This document shows, one piece after another, positions 33,599-41,261 of a stretch of DNA of 64,000 bases; the first letter of the stretch is position 1, and each line of letters opens with the position of its first letter. The stretch lies in contig NZ_JBKKJT010000004.1 of the NCBI RefSeq assembly GCF_046614675.1, forward strand, positions 124,001-188,000, given 5' to 3'. The DNA is from Chryseobacterium cupriresistens. GTDB taxonomy: Bacteria; Bacteroidota; Bacteroidia; Flavobacteriales; Weeksellaceae. A program made the position numbers and the translations under genes. The notes below the pieces were generated by a model. It worked only from the letters and a program-made list of their open reading frames with translations. It was not told where the DNA came from and did no database searches.

Positions 33599-34912
33599 TT
33601 AGTATCTGTAGTATTCAGGCTTGAATGGCCCTTTTACGTCTACACCGATATACTCAGCCTGCTCAGGAGAAAGAGTTTCAAGCTCCACGCTTAATTTCTT
33701 AAGGTGTAAAGCAGCAACTTTTTCATCCAGGTGCTTAGGAAGCATGTATACTTCGTTTTTGTAAGCTGCAGAGTTATTCCATAGTTCGATCTGAGCTAAC
33801 GTCTGGTTGGAGAAAGAGTTAGACATAACGAAGCTTGGGTGGCCTGTAGCACATCCTAAGTTAACCAATCTACCTTCTGCAAGGATGATTACTTCTTTTC
33901 CTTCGATTGTATAGATATCCACCTGAGGCTTCACTTCAGATTTAGTATGACCATAGTTTTTGTTCAACCATGCCATATCGATTTCATTATCGAAGTGACC
34001 GATATTACAAACGATCGCTTTATCTTTCATTTTAAGGAAGTGCTCTCCTCTTACGATATTGAAGTTACCTGTTGTAGTGATGATGATATCAGCATTGTCT
34101 ACCACAGTATCTAATCTTTTTACTTCGTAACCGTCCATAGCAGCCTGAAGTGCACAGATCGGGTCGATTTCCGTAACAGTAACGATAGAACCAGCACCTC
34201 TGAATGAAGCAGCAGTACCTTTACCTACGTCCCCGTATCCGCAAACTACCACTCTTTTTCCAGCAAGCATTACGTCTGTAGCTCTTCTTACTGCATCTAC
34301 AGCAGATTCTTTACATCCGTATTTGTTGTCGAATTTAGATTTAGTAACCGAATCATTTACGTTGATGGCAGGCATTACTAAAGTTCCGTTCTTCATTCTT
34401 TCGTAAAGTCTGTGAACACCTGTAGTGGTTTCTTCAGAAAGACCTTTGATATCCTTTGTGAACTCAGGGTATTTATCAAAAACCATGTTTGTTAAATCTC
34501 CACCATCATCCAGAATCATGTTTAATGGCTTTCTGTCTTCACCGAAGAATAAAGTCTGCTCAATACACCAGTCAAATTCCTCTTCATTTAATCCTTTCCA
34601 CGCATACACCGGAATTCCAGCAGCAGCAATAGCAGCAGCAGCGTGATCCTGTGTAGAGAAAATATTACAAGATGACCATGTAACTTCAGCTCCTAAAGCT
34701 ACAAGAGTCTCGATAAGCACAGCCGTTTGGATGGTCATGTGAAGACATCCTGCGATTCTTGCTCCTTTCAGCGGCTGAGATGGTCCGTATTCTTCACGGA
34801 TAGCCATCAGACCTGGCATTTCTGCTTCTGCAAGGGTAATTTCTTTTCTACCCCATTCTGCAAGGGAGATATCCTTAACTTTATAAGGAACGTATTGTGT
34901 TGTAGTACTCAT
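33599..34912 (-). CDS. ahcY: Adenosylhomocysteinase
   Basis: NAD-dependent hydrolysis of S-adenosylhomocysteine to homocysteine and adenosine, the recycling step of the methyl cycle. Diagnostic features: GCLHMTIQTAVLIETL, WSSCNIFSTQDHAAAAI, MILDDGGDLTN, the NAD fold VVVCGYGDVGKGTAASFRG, and the C-terminal FKPEYYRY ending. With the ATG at 34912 the protein is 437 aa, the usual bacterial size. The open frame continues upstream, but an earlier ATG at 35020 would add a Tyr/Phe/Asn-rich, non-conserved extension across the promoter. Confidence 0.97.
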   Translation of the reverse strand: MSTTTQYVPYKVKDISLAEWGRKEITLAEAEMPGLMAIREEYGPSQPLKGARIAGCLHMTIQTAVLIETLVALGAEVTWSSCNIFSTQDHAAAAIAAAGIPVYAWKGLNEEEFDWCIEQTLFFGEDRKPLNMILDDGGDLTNMVFDKYPEFTKDIKGLSEETTTGVHRLYERMKNGTLVMPAINVNDSVTKSKFDNKYGCKESAVDAVRRATDVMLAGKRVVVCGYGDVGKGTAASFRGAGSIVTVTEIDPICALQAAMDGYEVKRLDTVVDNADIIITTTGNFNIVRGEHFLKMKDKAIVCNIGHFDNEIDMAWLNKNYGHTKSEVKPQVDIYTIEGKEVIILAEGRLVNLGCATGHPSFVMSNSFSNQTLAQIELWNNSAAYKNEVYMLPKHLDEKVAALHLKKLSVELETLSPEQAEYIGVDVKGPFKPEYYRY

Positions 34913-34953
34913 ATGTAATGAATAGTTTTTAAAATTCAATTGATAACGAAAGG

Positions 34954-34961
34954 CAAAATTA
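34954..34961 (-). promoter_or_regulatory. -7 box TAATTTTG of ahcY
   Basis: Minus-strand TAnnTTTG match 41 nt before the ahcY ATG, which leaves a normal leader. Confidence 0.45.
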
Positions 34962-35079
34962 CGATTTATAATTAAGATATAAAAACGGCAAACCAAGTTC
35001 AGTTTTATGAGATTAAACATAGCTTAATATTATTTAGTCTTAATATAAATAATTAATTTAGCTGATAAACAAATATATT

Positions 35080-35598
35080 ATGAACCAAACCCATACAGAA
35101 AAGAAAATAAAACCTGTTGCTCCCAAAGTACAGGAACTGATCAATGCTTCAAAAAGTGTAATTCTTGCTACTGTTGATGCTGAAGGAAATCCTAATTCAA
35201 GCTATGCACCTTTTGTACAGGTTGATCAGACATTCTATATTCTGGTATCTTTCATGGCAAAACATACTAAAAACCTTGCAGACGGAAGAAAAACATCCAT
35301 TATGTTTATTGAAGATGAATCTGCCACCAAACAGATCTATGCCCGCGAACGTCTGACCATTGAAGCAGCCACTTCTCAGATTGAAAGAGATTCTGAAGTA
35401 TGGAATGCTGTTGTTGGGAAACTTAGAGAAACTCATGGCAAAGTAGTAGAGGTAATTTCCGAAATGGGAGATTTTATTTTAATTGCATTGCAGCCTGTAA
35501 AAGGCTCTTATGTAAATGGTTTCGGAAGTGCTTATTTTGTAAATTCAAAACTTGAAATTATAGAGCACAGAAATGATGTGAATCATCAGTCTAAATAA
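35080..35598 (+). CDS. Pyridoxamine 5'-phosphate oxidase-fold protein (HugZ-like)
   Basis: A 172-aa protein with the split-barrel flavin-binding fold: SKSVILATVDAEGNPNSSYAPFV, then FYILVSFMAKHTKNL, then SIMFIEDE. The C-terminal part VVGKLRETHGKVVEVISEMGDFIL and GSYVNGFGSAY matches the HugZ heme-utilization group, whose members degrade or bind heme. Whether this one handles heme or a flavin substrate is open. It is divergent from ahcY and stands alone. Confidence 0.83.
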   Translation: MNQTHTEKKIKPVAPKVQELINASKSVILATVDAEGNPNSSYAPFVQVDQTFYILVSFMAKHTKNLADGRKTSIMFIEDESATKQIYARERLTIEAATSQIERDSEVWNAVVGKLRETHGKVVEVISEMGDFILIALQPVKGSYVNGFGSAYFVNSKLEIIEHRNDVNHQSK

Positions 35599-35600
35599 TT

Positions 35601-35750
35601 AGCTGGAAGATGGAAGAATGATGCTGGAAGTTATAAAGATTAAGGAAACAAAGAGTTTGTTTTTTCCTCAACGGAAAATTATTTTTACGATGAATAGTAA
35701 CTTCCATCTTCCGGCATCCATCTTCTATTCCTTTCAACTTCCGCATCTTT
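35601..35750. repeat. Inverted GGAAG / CTTCC word repeat before the PPTase gene
   Basis: CTGGAAGATGGAAGAATGAT near 35603 and CTTCCATCTTCCGGCATCCA near 35701 form an imperfect inverted pair about 70 bases apart. Same style as the repeats at 8.0, 8.9, 22.95 and 48.4 kb. Confidence 0.5.
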
Positions 35751-35754
35751 TCAC

Positions 35755-35762
35755 TATTTTTG
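35755..35762 (+). promoter_or_regulatory. -7 box TATTTTTG of the PPTase gene
   Basis: Matches TAnnTTTG and ends 15 nt before the ATG at 35778. Confidence 0.45.
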
Positions 35763-35777
35763 CCTAATAAAAAAATA

Positions 35778-36392
35778 ATGCCCCTCTACAGAGATTTTTC
35801 AGATGACAATGCCACGATTCTGGTTTGGAAGTATGATGAAAGTGAAGAACTTGATATCAATGAACTTCTTGAACCGGAAAATGCGGAAAAGGTAAAAGAT
35901 TATCATCCTAAAAAATTGCTGGAAGTTCTGATGGTGCGCAAGCTTCTGAAAGGATTAAAGCCTAATTCTAAAATTTTATATAAAGAAAGAGAGCCTTTTC
36001 TTTCTCCCTACGATGCGGAAATATCTATTACGCATTCTTTTCCTTTTGCAGCGATTGCTGTTTCTAAAAATAAAATAGGAATTGATATTGAGAAATTCAA
36101 TCCTAAGATTTTAAGAGTGATTGATAAATTTACCTATGAGAATGAGCGTGGATTTATTCCGGAAGACAAAGCGGATACTTTCTATACCATTATATGGAGT
36201 GTAAAAGAAAGTATGTACAAAATTCATCACTCAAAATATTGGTCTTTAAAAAAGAATTATGAAGTAAAGCCTTTTGAGCTGAAGCACCTTCATAAAATCA
36301 GTTGCCGTGTTTACGATGATCAGTTTTCAGATGAATTCAAAGCCAGGGTGGAATTCTTTGACGATTACTGCTTTACGATTGTGGAGGAGTAG
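35778..36392 (+). CDS. 4'-phosphopantetheinyl transferase superfamily protein
   Basis: A 204-aa enzyme that transfers the phosphopantetheine arm from CoA to a carrier protein Ser. The three motifs are present: ISITHSFPFAAIAVS, KIGIDIEKFN (Mg-binding Asp and Glu) and TIIWSVKESMYK (Glu/Lys). Its size fits the Sfp/HetI-type class rather than the short AcpS. No carrier-protein or polyketide gene is nearby, so the target is not obvious. The ATG at 35778 was preferred over a TTG at 35760. Its end overlaps the convergent FUSC gene by 20 bases. Confidence 0.87.
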   Translation: MPLYRDFSDDNATILVWKYDESEELDINELLEPENAEKVKDYHPKKLLEVLMVRKLLKGLKPNSKILYKEREPFLSPYDAEISITHSFPFAAIAVSKNKIGIDIEKFNPKILRVIDKFTYENERGFIPEDKADTFYTIIWSVKESMYKIHHSKYWSLKKNYEVKPFELKHLHKISCRVYDDQFSDEFKARVEFFDDYCFTIVEE

Positions 36393-38637
36393 GCTCAGTT
36401 TCGTTTTTATATTTTTCGATCACTTTTCTCTGCTCTTTTGCGACATCATAGATCAGCTCAAGAATATCGTGGATATTTTTAAGCTCGGTTAAATGTGAAA
36501 TTTTATCAGGATCTCTTCGGTCAACAATTTCATTTTCTTCAATCTCTGTTTTTCTTTTCAGGAGCATATATTCAATGGAGGAATCTTCCGGCTCAAGGCG
36601 GCTTTCCATTTTCAGTGTTTCGTTAATATCATTTCCGTTGAGAAGGGTAGAGGTTTGCTGCATTTCGGCCTCAATCTTTCTGCTCCAGCTTTCAGCATCT
36701 ATTTCAGGATACTGCTCATTACTTTTTGCATATTGGGATAGGGAAGCCGTATAGGCAGTAATCAGGTGAGATGTTGCCACAAACTGGTGAACCACTTCCA
36801 GTTTTTTCTGCTGATTTTTAGGATCAGAAATCATTCTCTGGAAATTATCGGAAAGGTTAGCCAAAGAAATAATGGCATTTTTTCGCTTTACCTTATAATC
36901 TTCGAGATCGAAATTTCCCTGTAGGAATTTGGAAATCACGCTCTGGAAGTAGATAAGGTTGTCCGCGGCAGACTTCTTCATTAGATCCAGGTTTTGCGTA
37001 TGTTCCCAAACCGGCAGTACAATATATGACACGGCAAAGGCAATGATCCCGGCAATAGCAGTATCCAGGATTCTGTCTTTAAAAATAACATTGACTTTCC
37101 CTGGGTTTAAGAAATTAAAGCTGAGGAATACATAGATTGTCATAAATAATACCGCCCAGAAATATCTTCCTTTCAGAAAGCTGAAACACATGATCATGCT
37201 GATCAGAAGGATCGCAAATAAAACGCCATTAATATGGACAAAATGGAGAATGGCATAAGCTATACTTGCTCCGGCAATGGTTCCATAGAGACGGAGAAGG
37301 TTTCTCTGTTTAGTGATGGAATATGCGGGTTTTAAGATCGCTGTAATGGTAATTAATATCCAATACGTGTGTCCAAGTCCCAGAAAATCGAACATAGAAA
37401 AAACGTATCCCAATAGCAGAGCTGTTGTAATTCTTATAGCATGGCGAAAATGGGAAGATGATAAGGAAATATTATTTCTCAGAACCTTAGCATTCAGTTT
37501 AGGTTCATTGGGCATAAATTTCTTAAGATCCAACCCTGTAGATAAACTTTTCGCCAGCTTGATATCCTGTGAAAATACTTTATATATTTCGTTGATTTCT
37601 TTCGTGATTTCATAGATACGCATCAGGATCTGGCGCAGGATCATGAAATTTTCCAGATTGTCGGGAGAAAGCTGTTTATTTCTGAGTTCGAAATAATTAT
37701 AATTTAAGTTTTTTAATTCCTCTTCCAGATTAAACATCGGCTTGGCTCTGGTACCACTTTGCAGGGCGATTCCGATATTGGTGATCTCTTCCGCCAGAAG
37801 GTTAAGATAATCATGGATATTCACCAGGATCATACTGTCTTCAAAGCTCTGCTGTAACTTTTGATAGTCACTTTCCGAGGTCATCAGTTTTTCATGAAGG
37901 TCCATCGAATTAAGAAACATCAGCATTAATAAGCGGCTGGTGGTCGTAGATTCATTGACAATAGTTCTGGTTTTGAAAACGGTTTCTCTGGTATCTTCCT
38001 GAAGGTTTTTTATTTCAATCTGCTTGGCAATAACCTGAGTGGTCAGCTTATTAAAATCCGGATTTTTCTGATAATAATTGGCTTTGATCTTTAAAAACTC
38101 AGCCAGCTGAAGATAGTTTTCGCCAATCATCTGACTTGCCAGTTTATAAGGACGGATGGTAGTTACAATAAGGAATATCAACAGAAACCATATACAGCCG
38201 GAAGCAAATATCAGCAGACTTTTAAAGATATTGCTTCCTGTAAGATGCCCGTCAATAAAGATAGCGAGTACCACAAGGGATAATGAGCCTACAGCAGCCA
38301 ATCTCTGGCCATAAACGCCGATCAGGGAGAAAAACATCCCGAAGACAATGACTTCCAGAATGACCAGCACTTTAATATTCATCACAAGACTGGCAATAAG
38401 TGCTACAAAGACAAAACAGCAGATCGCAAAAGTAAGGGCATTTCTTCTTCGGATAAATGGACCTGGCTGGTCGGTAAGGGCTACAAAGCTGGTTCCTAGT
38501 GGGAAAAGGAAGTATTCTTTCAAAATCCCGAAGTGGGCGAGGACTAAACAAGGCAGAACAGTAGCTAATGTAATTCTGATCGCAGAATATACATACTGAC
38601 TGGTTACAAATTTTTTTAGTTCCGCCGAATAGTTCAT
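36373..38637 (-). CDS. FUSC family (YccS/YhfK-like) inner membrane protein
   Basis: A 754-aa protein with two clusters of five or six membrane helices (about residues 20-160 and 400-540), each followed by a soluble helical domain. This is the layout of the FUSC/YccS family, related to aromatic-acid and fusaric-acid efflux components. The N-terminal half contains SAIRITLATVLPCLVLAHFG and the second half HAIRITTALLLGYVFSMFDF; these internally repeat each other. Function in flavobacteria is unknown; efflux of an organic acid is possible. A -7 box ends only 4 nt upstream of the start codon. Confidence 0.88.
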   Translation of the reverse strand: MNYSAELKKFVTSQYVYSAIRITLATVLPCLVLAHFGILKEYFLFPLGTSFVALTDQPGPFIRRRNALTFAICCFVFVALIASLVMNIKVLVILEVIVFGMFFSLIGVYGQRLAAVGSLSLVVLAIFIDGHLTGSNIFKSLLIFASGCIWFLLIFLIVTTIRPYKLASQMIGENYLQLAEFLKIKANYYQKNPDFNKLTTQVIAKQIEIKNLQEDTRETVFKTRTIVNESTTTSRLLMLMFLNSMDLHEKLMTSESDYQKLQQSFEDSMILVNIHDYLNLLAEEITNIGIALQSGTRAKPMFNLEEELKNLNYNYFELRNKQLSPDNLENFMILRQILMRIYEITKEINEIYKVFSQDIKLAKSLSTGLDLKKFMPNEPKLNAKVLRNNISLSSSHFRHAIRITTALLLGYVFSMFDFLGLGHTYWILITITAILKPAYSITKQRNLLRLYGTIAGASIAYAILHFVHINGVLFAILLISMIMCFSFLKGRYFWAVLFMTIYVFLSFNFLNPGKVNVIFKDRILDTAIAGIIAFAVSYIVLPVWEHTQNLDLMKKSAADNLIYFQSVISKFLQGNFDLEDYKVKRKNAIISLANLSDNFQRMISDPKNQQKKLEVVHQFVATSHLITAYTASLSQYAKSNEQYPEIDAESWSRKIEAEMQQTSTLLNGNDINETLKMESRLEPEDSSIEYMLLKRKTEIEENEIVDRRDPDKISHLTELKNIHDILELIYDVAKEQRKVIEKYKNETEPTPPQS

Positions 38638-38641
38638 ATTA

Positions 38642-38649
38642 CAAAAATA
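38642..38649 (-). promoter_or_regulatory. -7 box TATTTTTG of the FUSC gene
   Basis: Minus-strand TAnnTTTG match ending 4 nt before the ATG at 38637, another near-leaderless arrangement. Confidence 0.45.
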
Positions 38650-38867
38650 GCTATTGAATTTAAGAAAATCGCCATAAATAAGAGACTTTTATTAACTTAA
38701 ATATTATATTTTTTTTAATTAAGATGTAGTATTATTTAAAATAAATTGACAGATGAAACATATGAATGAGTCGCCACTTACAATTCGTCATTTTTTAACA
38801 CAACAGCTAACAAATCCTGTTCCACGAATTCCTATCTTAGCTTATCTCAAGCGTAAATTATCATTTT

Positions 38868-39626
38868 ATGAATTTCATCAGTAAAAATATAGTGGCCATT
38901 TTGTTTCCTTTGATCATGTTAAGCTGTAGCTCACAGAGCAAAAACAGTTTTAAAGCAAAGAAAATATATGAATCAAAAACCCTGATCATTACTCAGATTT
39001 CAGAGAATTCTTTTATTCATACCTCCTTTAAACAGACCAATGATTTCGGGAATGTACCCTGTAATGGATTGATTGTAAAAGATCATCACGAAACCGTTGT
39101 TTTTGATACACCTACCAATGATAAAAGTTCAGAAGAGCTGATACAATGGATTAATGAAAAGCTTGATTCGAAAATTAAGGCCATTATTCCAACCCATTTT
39201 CATGATGATAGCTTAGGAGGATTAATGGCTTTCCATAAAAAGAATATTCCCTCTTATGCATATGCTAAAACCATCGAATTAGCAAAAGAAAATAATTTTG
39301 TTATTCCTGAAAACAGTTTTAATGATTCTGTTATTTTAAAAGTCGGGGATAAAGATGTCATTGCAAAATTTTTCGGTGAAGGGCATACAAAAGACAATGC
39401 TGTGGGATATTTTCCAGGCGAGAATATTTTATTTGGAGGCTGTTTATTAAAAGAGCTGGAGGCGGGGAAAGGGTATCTGGGAGATGCCAATCTTTCTGCC
39501 TGGTCCAATACCGTTGAAAAAGTAAAAAAAGAATATCCGGATGTGAAAATTGTTGTTCCCGGACATGGCGACTACGGTGATGGAAAACTTCTTGACTATA
39601 CGATTACATTATTTAAAGGTCAATAG
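38868..39626 (+). CDS. bla: Subclass B1 metallo-beta-lactamase, lipoprotein
   Basis: A 252-aa zinc hydrolase of subclass B1, expected to open the beta-lactam ring of penicillins, cephalosporins and carbapenems. All six B1 zinc ligands are present: His110, His112, Asp114 (THFHDDSLGG), His173 (GEGHTKDNAV), Cys192 (FGGCLLKE) and His233 (VPGHGDYG). The Lys of GCLLKE (residue 195), which binds the substrate carboxylate in IMP/BlaB-type enzymes, is conserved. The signal peptide ends in lipobox LMLSC with Cys20, so it is probably membrane-anchored, as NDM-1 is. It is not IND or BlaB/CGB by close identity (HFHDD rather than HSHSD or HSHDD). It has no mobile-element context and looks chromosomal. Confidence 0.92.
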   Translation: MNFISKNIVAILFPLIMLSCSSQSKNSFKAKKIYESKTLIITQISENSFIHTSFKQTNDFGNVPCNGLIVKDHHETVVFDTPTNDKSSEELIQWINEKLDSKIKAIIPTHFHDDSLGGLMAFHKKNIPSYAYAKTIELAKENNFVIPENSFNDSVILKVGDKDVIAKFFGEGHTKDNAVGYFPGENILFGGCLLKELEAGKGYLGDANLSAWSNTVEKVKKEYPDVKIVVPGHGDYGDGKLLDYTITLFKGQ

Positions 39627-39627
39627 T

Positions 39628-39965
39628 GAATTTTTGCTTCGCAAAGTGAATAGTGAATGTTTGCAGCATAAAAAAATTGACAAGCGAAGCGGATTGACGA
39701 TTGACTATTCACGAATCAAAAGTGAATGGTGAATGATTGCAGCATAAAAAAATTGACAAGCGAAACGGATTGACGATTGACTATTCACGAATCAAAAGTG
39801 AATTTTTGCTTCGCAAAGTGAATGGTGAATGCTTGCAGCATAAAAAAATTGACAAGCGAAACGGATTGACGATTGACTATTCACGAATCAAAAGTGAATT
39901 TTTACTTTGCAAAGTGAATGGTGAATGATTGCAGCATAAAAAAATTGACAAGCGAAGCGAATTCA
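39628..39965. repeat. Tandem repeat block, 96-bp unit, about 3.5 copies
   Basis: The landmark GCAGCATAAAAAAATTGACA occurs at 39663, 39739, 39835 and 39931, giving spacings of 76, 96 and 96. The short unit lacks the 20-base TTTTTGCTTCGCAAAGTGAA segment present in the others. Each unit contains an inverted pair (GTGAATGGTGAAT with ATTGACTATTCAC). Because 96 is a multiple of three the frame stays open, but the predicted peptide is meaningless. Confidence 0.85.
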
Positions 39966-39982
39966 CCATTGACAATTGACAT

Positions 39983-40020
39983 AAAAAAAGCCTCCATACA
40001 AAAATGTATGAGGCTTTTTA
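39983..40020. terminator. Terminator shared by the repeat block and porV
   Basis: AAAAAGCCTCCATACA and TGTATGAGGCTTTTT form a stem with one bulge and T runs on both strands, 18 bases from the porV stop. Confidence 0.75.
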
Positions 40021-40037
40021 TATCGCTTTTTCTTTTA

Positions 40038-41201
40038 TTAACGATCGTTGTTGGATGTTTCTTCTCCAATGTTCCAGGTTAGACCGAAACGAAGCGTGTT
40101 ATCCAAAGCACTGTTGATCTTAGACATATTGATCAGGTAAGAAAGATCAAGTCCGAAAGAACGGTATCTTAGCCCAACCCCTGCTGTTGCAAACTGTCTT
40201 GCTCCCTGCTCTTCACTTTCATGGAAGTAACCTCCTCTTACAGAAAATGCATTGTCATAAGAATATTCCAGAGCACCACTGTACATGATACTGTTTTTAT
40301 TTTTGAAAGATTTTCCGATACCAGCCATTGGTCCTACATTCGGGATCTGGTAGATAGGCTGTCTTGTATTCGGGTCTATTCCTGCATACTCAGATCCAGG
40401 AACTAATAGTTTTGAACCTTCCACAGAAATTCCAACTCTGTTCATATCATCCAGGTACATATCGTATCCAACCCCTAATCTTGCCATAGTAGGAAGATAA
40501 GATCTTGATTCTTCATTCCCTGTATAATCCAGTTTTGGACCTAAGTTCTGAATAGCTAAACCTGCATTGATTTTACCATCATATCCGCCAATACTGGAGA
40601 ATCTTGGAGAGGTATAGTATCCTGAAACGTCTACTGCAAAACTGTTCGCAGCCTTAAGTGTTGTATCTGTGTTGAATCCTCCGGCTAAGTCTGAACGGAT
40701 AAATCTACCGGTAACAGCTCCGGAGAATGAATCAGAAAGTTTCAAAGCGTAGGCAACGTCAATGGAGAATTCGTTTGGTTTTGATGTACCCATTGAAGCA
40801 ATTTCTGTACCCACCAATTGAGTCAGGTCTACCTGTCCCATATTGAAATAATAGATACTCGCGGAGATTGTAGATCTTTCTTCCTGTCCTAAAAACTTAT
40901 GGAACGAAGCATATAATAAGAATACATCATTGGTAAGTTTTCCCATGTAAGGCGTATAGTTAAGACCTACGGAAGAACTTGTCCTGCTGAAAGGGTATTT
41001 AGCCGCATTCCAGAATTGTGAAAATGCATCCGGAGAGGTTACCACCCCCTGATCTCCCATACCTCCCGATCTTGCATCAGGTGCAATTCTTAAGAAAGGA
41101 GCTCCGGTAAGAACTGGGTTTACTTTACCTAAATCTTGCGAATAGCCTAAAAAACCAGCACTCAAACCAAATCCTAATAGCAGTTTAGTAGTTAAATTCA
41201 T
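40038..41201 (-). CDS. porV: Type IX secretion outer membrane protein PorV (LptO)
   Basis: A 387-aa outer membrane beta barrel of the FadL-like fold that works with PorU as the T9SS attachment complex, shuttling cargo to the sortase. Signal peptide LLLGFGLSAGFLGYSQ is followed by PVLTGAPFLRIAPDARSGGMGDQGVVTSPDA, the family's strongly conserved N-terminus (positions 27-57). Strands alternate through the rest, with VGISVEGSKLLVPGSE in the middle, and the barrel closes with FGLTWNIGE. It lies 60 bases downstream of porU on the same strand. Confidence 0.95.
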   Translation of the reverse strand: MNLTTKLLLGFGLSAGFLGYSQDLGKVNPVLTGAPFLRIAPDARSGGMGDQGVVTSPDAFSQFWNAAKYPFSRTSSSVGLNYTPYMGKLTNDVFLLYASFHKFLGQEERSTISASIYYFNMGQVDLTQLVGTEIASMGTSKPNEFSIDVAYALKLSDSFSGAVTGRFIRSDLAGGFNTDTTLKAANSFAVDVSGYYTSPRFSSIGGYDGKINAGLAIQNLGPKLDYTGNEESRSYLPTMARLGVGYDMYLDDMNRVGISVEGSKLLVPGSEYAGIDPNTRQPIYQIPNVGPMAGIGKSFKNKNSIMYSGALEYSYDNAFSVRGGYFHESEEQGARQFATAGVGLRYRSFGLDLSYLINMSKINSALDNTLRFGLTWNIGEETSNNDR

Positions 41202-41261
41202 ATGTTGTCTTTTATATATTATCAGTTTTTTATTAATATTATTGTCTATTGTTCTGTTTTA

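Noticed and set aside
33599..35020. Longer ahcY beginning at 35020
   Set aside because: The extra residues are non-conserved and span the -7 box. The enzyme family starts at the ATG at 34912.
38753..38884. Small 43-aa frame upstream of the metallo-beta-lactamase
   Set aside because: It overlaps the lactamase start and shows no similarity to a known leader peptide or domain. No terminator/antiterminator structure was seen.
39737..39928. Open frame of 63 aa running through the tandem repeats
   Set aside because: The frame stays open only because the unit length (96) is divisible by three. The peptide is a repeat translation with no recognisable features, and one unit breaks the frame.
39628..39965. 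CRISPR array
   Set aside because: The units are contiguous tandem copies without distinct spacers, and no cas genes are present.
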